64,000 nucleotides of DNA from Pohlia nutans (Eukaryota > Streptophyta > Bryopsida > Bryales > Mniaceae): NCBI GenBank assembly GCA_022496805.1, contig CM040103.1:9814001-9878000 (forward strand), read 5' to 3'. This document shows positions 58,356 through 64,000 of the stretch, piece by piece; positions within the stretch are counted from its first letter, which is position 1, and every line of letters starts with the position of its first letter. Position numbers and translations under genes: made by a program. Under the pieces are notes generated by a model. It had not been told where the DNA came from, ran no database searches, and worked only from the letters and a program-made list of their open reading frames with translations.

Positions 58356-58775
58356 AATTTAAAAAATTAACCTTAGATGCGGCTGTGGGATCTGTAGCTG
58401 CTACATGAAGAAAAAAGAATGGAAAGAAAAGAATTAAGGAAAACAGAAGAAAAAAAAGAAGACAGTGAGGAAAAAAAAAAAAAAAAAAAAAGACAAAAAA
58501 GAAAACAAGATAAAATAAAAGATAAAGATAAGGATAATAAATAAATAAAATAATTGTTTGTTAATAATGTAATTGATTGTAGAAAGACAAAAATCGCTAT
58601 TTTTTAGATAATTTTTTAGACAAATTTTTTTATTGCGCCTGGGGGCCAAGTGCATGATCATATGGCCAACTACATGATTATACAGCCAAGCGCATGATTA
58701 CATAGCCAAGTTCATGATTCTGTAGCCAAGTGCATAAATTGGGAATTGTGTGTTCTTGTTGTTTGTGTCAGTATG
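57345..58775. mobile_element. foldback element of about 1.4 kb
   Basis: This is a long, diverged inverted repeat centred near 58,060. Paired blocks include CCCAATTCCCTATTTTTGCA (57,389) against the complement of ATAAATTGGGAATTG (58,733), CATGTGGCAGCTGCGGATCC (57,640) against GATCTGTAGCTGCTACATG (58,391), and two GTTTCAGCCACCTTGAACCC-type blocks on each arm. The centre (57,935-58,080) is a purine/pyrimidine mirror-like stretch (CTCTCTCACTCTCCCTCTCC, then GAGAGGGCGAGTGAGAGGGC). Ends resemble GAGCGCTCACACCAACC. A TA microsatellite lies at 58,320-58,352. Confidence 0.75.
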
Positions 58776-59439
58776 GTTTAGCAAGTATGTTTCTTGAATG
58801 AAAACTCAAGACAAATCACATGCTATCCCGCATTGACTTTGCGGATAACTCAATTGTAATGTTGATACTGATGTGGGAAGTTTTAAAATACAAATCATAT
58901 TTTTACTTCACTTTGTTGTGTAAGAGATAATTGTAGTCAAAGTTTAAATTCTTCAAATAGTACAAAATATCATGGGACCTTGAGGGAGTTAAAGTATACT
59001 TTATGGCAATAGAAGGTAGTGTGATATATTTCTTTTCTAATTTTTTTATGGCAAAAAAAGTAGGAAAGATTTGTGCAATAGTATATTGTGTACCTTTAAC
59101 GCAGCTTTGTCTCTCTCCTAAAAAAAATTGTTATAATTTCTAAAAATAAATTAAAAAATATTTGAAATATCTTTTTTCCCCTTAAATTTTTTTTAAGAAA
59201 TAATTTCCCAAAAGTTTTGGCATCTATTTTTTTAATTATTTGAAGATGAAGCTTCTTAATAAGTACACAGGGTAAATACGGTATTTTATATATTAAAACC
59301 CATCTATATTTTTATCCATATAAAATTCAATTTCAATTATTTTCTATTTAAATATTTGCTAAACTTTAAATGTGTTACATTCAAATATCAATAAAATTTT
59401 AAATACCAACATATCGAGCATATGGCTATAGGTGACATA
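58776..59439. other. AT-rich intergenic, no gene seen
   Basis: No coding signal. Confidence 0.45.
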
Positions 59440-60819
59440 CAGTGACGAGCAAAACTGAGTATTGATTTGAAACTTTTCCATTCAAACAACCATATCATGA
59501 GCATCAATGGGCAAAGTCCAAAAGTGAATTTTCAAAAGTTGTAGTGTGCGACATATAACACATTACTACCGAAGTTTGAAGAGAAAATTGATTGTGATTT
59601 GAAAGAAAATGAATTTCAAAGTTAGCCATGTCTAAAACTCGGTTTTGTGCGCTACAAGTTGGAAGTACTTTAAATTTTGTGAATTTTTTCTTATAGCTTC
59701 AATAAAACTTTTTGTGCCTTGGTATGTTGGTATACATCGTTTTAGACTGTTGTACGCAAAAATTGAAGGAAGTTGACATTTATAGAATTTAAAATATCGA
59801 CAATTTGACAAACATGCAAATGATGTTCGTTTTCACGATATTTGAATTTTTTTTTGCATTTGAGAGTTTAGGACTGCATTGGTCATTGTATAGAGAGCAT
59901 AGGTTGCAATATGACCATTGTTACATCTTAATGCCTTTACATTTGAAATAGTTGTTGAATAGCCAAAGTGTTCAATTTATATATTAGAGTTGTATGATGC
60001 AGTTTTTTGGTTCGACTTTTTTGTACAAAGTGTAGGGTTCATGATGCACATACTCAATTAACCAATTGAAAAACTTGTTTTTTTTGTGTTCAGTATCATC
60101 AAAATATTGTCAATTTTATGAAAGTCAGTGTAATTTCTGGCAGTTTTGAAATTTTTGATGATATTGAAAATAATATGTTTTTTAATTTTGATTTGTAGGA
60201 TTGATTATGTGCGTCATAAACTCTAGTTTTCGTACAAAAATCCTAAACCAAAAAACTACATCGTATAGCTCCAATATATAAATTGAACTCATTGGCCTAT
60301 TCAACAACTATTTCAAATGTAAAAGCATTAAGATGTAACAATGGTCATATTGCAACCTATGCTCTCTATACAATGACCAATGCAGTCCCAAACTCTCAAA
60401 TCCAAAAAAAAATTCAAATATCATGAAAACCAACATCATTTGCATGTTTGTCAAATTGTCGATATTTTAAATTCTATAAATGTCAACTTCCTTCAATTTT
60501 TGCGTACAACAGTCTAAAACGATGTATACCAACATGCCAAGGCACAAAAAGTTTTATTGAAGCTATAAGAAAAAATTCACAAAATTCAAAGTACTTCCAA
60601 CTTGTAGCGCACAAAACCGAGTTTTAGACATGGCTAACTTTGAAATTCATTTTCTTTCAAATCACAATTGAGTTTCTCTTCAAACTTCGGTAGTAATGTG
60701 TTATATGTCGCACACTACAACTTTTGAAAATTCACTTTTGGACTTTGCCCATTGATGCTCATGATATGGTTGTTTGAATGGAAAAGTTTCAAATCAATAC
60801 TCAGTTTTGTTTGTAAGTG
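59440..60819. mobile_element. near-perfect 1.38 kb palindrome with Tc1/mariner-like ends
   Basis: The two arms, each about 680 bp, are inverted copies that differ at only a few positions over the outer 500 bp and diverge only near the centre (about 60,130). The left end is CAGTGACGAGCAAAACTGAG and the right end CTCAGTTTTGTTTGTAAGTG. TA lies directly on each side (59,438-59,439 and 60,820-60,821). CAGTG... ends with a TA duplication are characteristic of Tc1/mariner transposons. There is no coding frame, so it is non-autonomous. Transcription across it would give a long hairpin RNA. Confidence 0.88.
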
Positions 60820-60821
60820 TA

Positions 60822-61915
60822 TAAGTTGAAATTTATTTCAATGATTAAATTATAAAAGTATCTCTAATTCATCCATAATTAACATTTTTTTATAAAATCA
60901 GTTTTAATAAAAAATCCAAAATTTCTAAAGAATTATTTGATATTCAAGGTATATAATTTAGGATTTAGGATTTCTCATATGATAAAAGATATCATGCCTA
61001 AATATTAAATATTCTAAAGTATGGTAAATGAATAAATAAATAAACCTTAAAGAATATTGATAAATATCCATTTGTCAAACTTTATTTTCAAATAACAAAT
61101 TAAACATCCAACACATCCTATCCTTTAGATACAATAGTCTCACAATTCAAAAAACAAATGGATTAAAAAATTTGGACACATCGTTTCAGTAATGTAGAAC
61201 AATGTTGTATGTGAAAATCTCCTTTCTTTTGTTTTTAACGCACTACAAAAGAAATGTAAGTTTTATAGCATTTTTTGAAAAACATATTCTCTATTTTTTT
61301 AAGGAATGAAACGACTAAATTCATATAAATGAATTGGTAAAAAGAATAAAAATTTAATTCAATTTTTTTCAAAAAACCGAGATAATTGTGGAAATTAAAT
61401 TTTGGAAACAAAATATGTAACCAACAAGCCTTAATCAAGAAATGACGTTTTTTAATCAAATTTTGAAAAAAGGTCTCTATTCTTTACAGGTAAAAATAGC
61501 TAAATTCATGAAAAATATTTTTTAGAAAGAAATTTAAATCAAATGATTTCTTTTCAAAAATCCAAGATAATTGTGAAAATTCCAATGTCAATTATACGTC
61601 GGAGTTGGTTTAGAAAAATGGTATTGACAACTATAGGTTCTACTTGTGAATTTCCAACGGTTGTAGGGTTTTGTAAATGAATTAGGAAATCGCAGTCGAC
61701 AATTCTAAGGCACAGTTTTCTATGATGTAACTTAGCATGTTACATCCTTGAATCAGGTCTTCACATAGCTATTGCATTTTGCCTTCAAAGACCACCGTGT
61801 GAAGTAACCTAGCGTTTCACGTTTTATAGAATTTCATGGCCTTTCAGTTCATCACCGGTGATGCCGTGAGAAATGGAGCCCCAATCAATTTTTGGAAAAA
61901 TAAATAAAAAAATAA
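60822..61915. other. AT-rich intergenic, no gene seen
   Basis: No coding signal. Two similar blocks, AATTGTGGAAATTAAATTTT (61,383) and AATTGTGAAAATTCCAATGT (61,569), each preceded by a 'CCRAGAT' word, suggest an old local duplication of about 185 bp. Confidence 0.45.
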
Positions 61916-62962
61916 CCCCTAAACGTCCCCATCCCTCTCCAAATTCAACAGTTTTGCAAAAATGCATCATAAAATGCAATCTAGAGGGATGTTTTGGACT
62001 TGGTGTACAAATAAAAGTTATACATTATCAATTTTTGATTCTACCCATATGGTTAGATCTATAATTGCTTCCACCAATATTTTTGTATAAAATTTGAAAT
62101 TTGAAATTGAAAATTCTTTTATAATTTGATTTCGAATGAGATATTGACAATTTGTTGGGATTGGTTGAAATGTGATACTCTAAATGCAATGATTTTTGGA
62201 GAGTTTCAGTTGCTTAATTTTATGAGTTGACTTTTTTAACCCCTAAAGGACCATAAGGCCCCCACGCGGCTTTTGGAACTAGAAAGTGAGGAAATTATGG
62301 TTTTTGGGCTTTGAATTGTGGGATGAGCAACAAAGAGACCTTTACTCTTTTTGAGAGTTGAATTTTGTAAATACTTCTTAATTGAAAATTCATTAAGTGA
62401 GCGATTTTTGGTGATTTTTTTGAAATTTTTCCCACGTGTTTAAAATGATGATGTCTACTCACAGTAAAAATTTCAGAATTTGTGGAGCACATTTGAACAA
62501 TCCGATTTCAACATGTGTACAAAATACCCCACACAAGTTCCATCAATCTTCTCAACGATGGCATTTTTTCAAAAATCGTGCGATTTTGTTGATCTTTTTT
62601 TCATTAAAAAGATTTGTAAGTCTTTTTTTAAATTTCAACGGTTCCGATCGTCAAAATTACCCCACACCAACGAGGGATTGAGCTTGCTACAAGAGCTAAT
62701 CAAGAAAGCAAGAGCTAAGTTCAACACCCCTCGATCCTTTAGGGGTGAAGAGCACTTTTTACATTGAAATTGTCAAAATTTTGAGTGAATCACTACAACA
62801 TGAGTTGAGGCATAAAAAATTCACAAATCATCCCTTTTCTAATCGGATCACACATGCATGAACCTAACTTTCCGAAAAATATATCCACACTGCAAAAAGT
62901 CAATAATGGATGAGAAAACTATGCTTGATTCTGTACAACATGGACGGTTGGATGTTTGGGGA
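61916..62962. mobile_element. TTAA-type element, family C, interrupted by a family D insertion (second case)
   Basis: The left end is CCCCTAAACGTCCCCATCCC after ATAA; the right end is GGACGGTTGGATGTTTGGGGA before TTAA (62,963-62,966). Family C blocks run to TTAA at 62,236 (CTTAATTTTATGAGTTGACT) and resume at about 62,750 (GAGTGAATCACTACAACATG, CACACATGCATGAACCTAAC). This is the most complete family C copy in the window and defines its left half. Confidence 0.8.
62240..62745. mobile_element. family D element, 506 bp, nested in family C
   Basis: The ends are CCCCTAAAGGACCATAAGGC and CCTCGATCCTTTAGGGG, with TTAA on the left (62,236-62,239) and TGAA on the right (62,746-62,749), one base from TTAA. 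The terminal inverted repeat matches that of 35,487-36,688 except for one base. The interior differs from that copy. Confidence 0.85.
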
Positions 62963-62966
62963 TTAA

Positions 62967-64000
62967 CGCTCTATTATGATAATAAGGAAGACATAGTAGT
63001 GTAAAGATGTATTGGTCGGAATGAACAGTGAGGAAGAGAAAAGGAATGTGGAAAAGTAAATAATAAATGCAAAGGGTTTGAATGACATTCCAGATGGAAC
63101 ATTCCCACTCTTTCACTTCGTCTCTCTCACTCACTCTGTTTTTTTCCTTCCGTTGCTTTTTTTTCTTCGCTTTGCCTGCCTGCTCTGCCATCGCCAGCTC
63201 CACCTCCCTTTCCTTCTGACAGCAACGTCGTCCTCCACTCCATCGCAGCTTCCCATCTCCTGCGATCGTCAGACTACGACAACCAAGCATGCAAACAGGC
63301 AGGCAATAGCCTTTGAACGGAACAACACACGGCAAACACAACAGCCGGCGAACTTATGAGGAGGAGCTTATATTTCATTAGGAGGAGGAGCTTATGAGGA
63401 ATAGCTTCGGAGTAATAAGCTTATATTTCATTAGCAGATGAGAAGTTCCGGATTGATATTACGAAGCCGCGATCGTGTGGCGCAGCTGCGCATTGGAGGA
63501 CTCTGGTTTTATGCGAATAATGAGAGATGATAATTTCAACAGGGAAAGGAGGAGCGTCATGATGCGGCGAGTCAGTCGAGGGTTAGTGTGAAGGAAGAGG
63601 CGATGGAGCGGCGAGTAAGAGCGATTGGGAGAGAGAGAGCGGAGTATGAACGTGGTACGGCATTATTTTTCGCACTGTGTTGCTGCTGGACGATGATGCT
63701 GGATAGATGTTAGAGTGCTTGATCGCTAATGGCGTTGAAGCAAAAAAGCAAAGCACTGGTCGTCCGATTTGGCCATTGGCGATCATATCAGTGTATGTAC
63801 GTGCGTCTCTTTATCTTCTGCCACCGTCGATAGATCTTAGAACTACTGGACGCATGGACGCTTGCGTCTTTTTGCATTAGAGCTTTTCGAGTACGTCCTA
63901 TCGCTTCTGCTGCCGTGTGTTTGGAGGCATTTTCCCTGTTCTCTCTTACTTTATACCTTTGGCTCGATCCTGTCATACGGGAAGAGGTACTGAACGTGGT
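62967..64000. other. GC-richer end of the window, no gene assigned
   Basis: Between 63,100 and 64,000 the base composition is near that of the gene regions, with pyrimidine-rich sequence (63,105-63,215) resembling a plant 5' leader. Short open frames occur on both strands (for example 63,788-63,976, minus) but none shows a recognisable domain. A direct repeat GAGGAGCTTATATTTCATTAG-like lies at 63,361 and, as AAGCTTATATTTCATTAG, at 63,418. This may be the promoter side of a gene that lies beyond the window. Confidence 0.4.

Overview
This window is nuclear DNA of a land plant. The evidence is a spliced plant-type SIN3 corepressor gene, an EDM2-like multi-PHD chromatin gene, and an F-box gene family. 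These GC-richer exons sit in long AT-rich intergenic DNA full of small transposons. Nothing points to a bacterial or organellar source. A non-seed plant such as a moss fits the base composition and the divergence of the proteins, but I cannot prove that from sequence alone.

Layout. 1-18 kb: two copies of a segmental duplication, each carrying an F-box gene on the minus strand. Copy 1 (about 1.0-5.2 kb) is a broken pseudogene; copy 2 (about 11.8-17.9 kb) has an intact 553-residue reading frame. Both carry a short 'CAAGAGACAC' minisatellite upstream of the gene. A small unknown gene lies between them at 10.97-11.39 kb. 18-26.7 kb: no genes, only transposon remains, including a long foldback, TTAA-flanked elements and a Harbinger-like MITE. 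26.7-33.2 kb: a five-exon SIN3-like gene on the minus strand; the exon model closes in frame at 1,408 residues. 33.2-48.3 kb: a dense nest of non-autonomous transposons, including chained and nested TTAA elements and a 2.1 kb element with terminal inverted repeats that holds a 178-bp tandem array and a tRNA-like module. 48.3-55.6 kb: the EDM2-like gene on the minus strand, at least 13 exons, with its C-terminal part not found. 55.6-63 kb: two very long palindromic foldbacks and another nested TTAA element. 63-64 kb: GC-richer sequence without an assignable gene.

The genes do not form an operon or pathway. SIN3 (histone deacetylase scaffold) and EDM2-like (PHD reader acting on heterochromatin and transposon-containing genes) are both chromatin regulators, but their proximity may be chance. 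The strongest unexpected signal is a set of at least five families of small elements, more than a dozen copies, whose ends read TTAA|CCCCTAA... / ...TTAGGGG|TTAA. That is the signature of piggyBac-type transposition, which I do not know as an abundant class in land plants. The second is a 1.38 kb near-perfect palindrome at 59.4-60.8 kb with Tc1/mariner-like ends and flanking TA dinucleotides.
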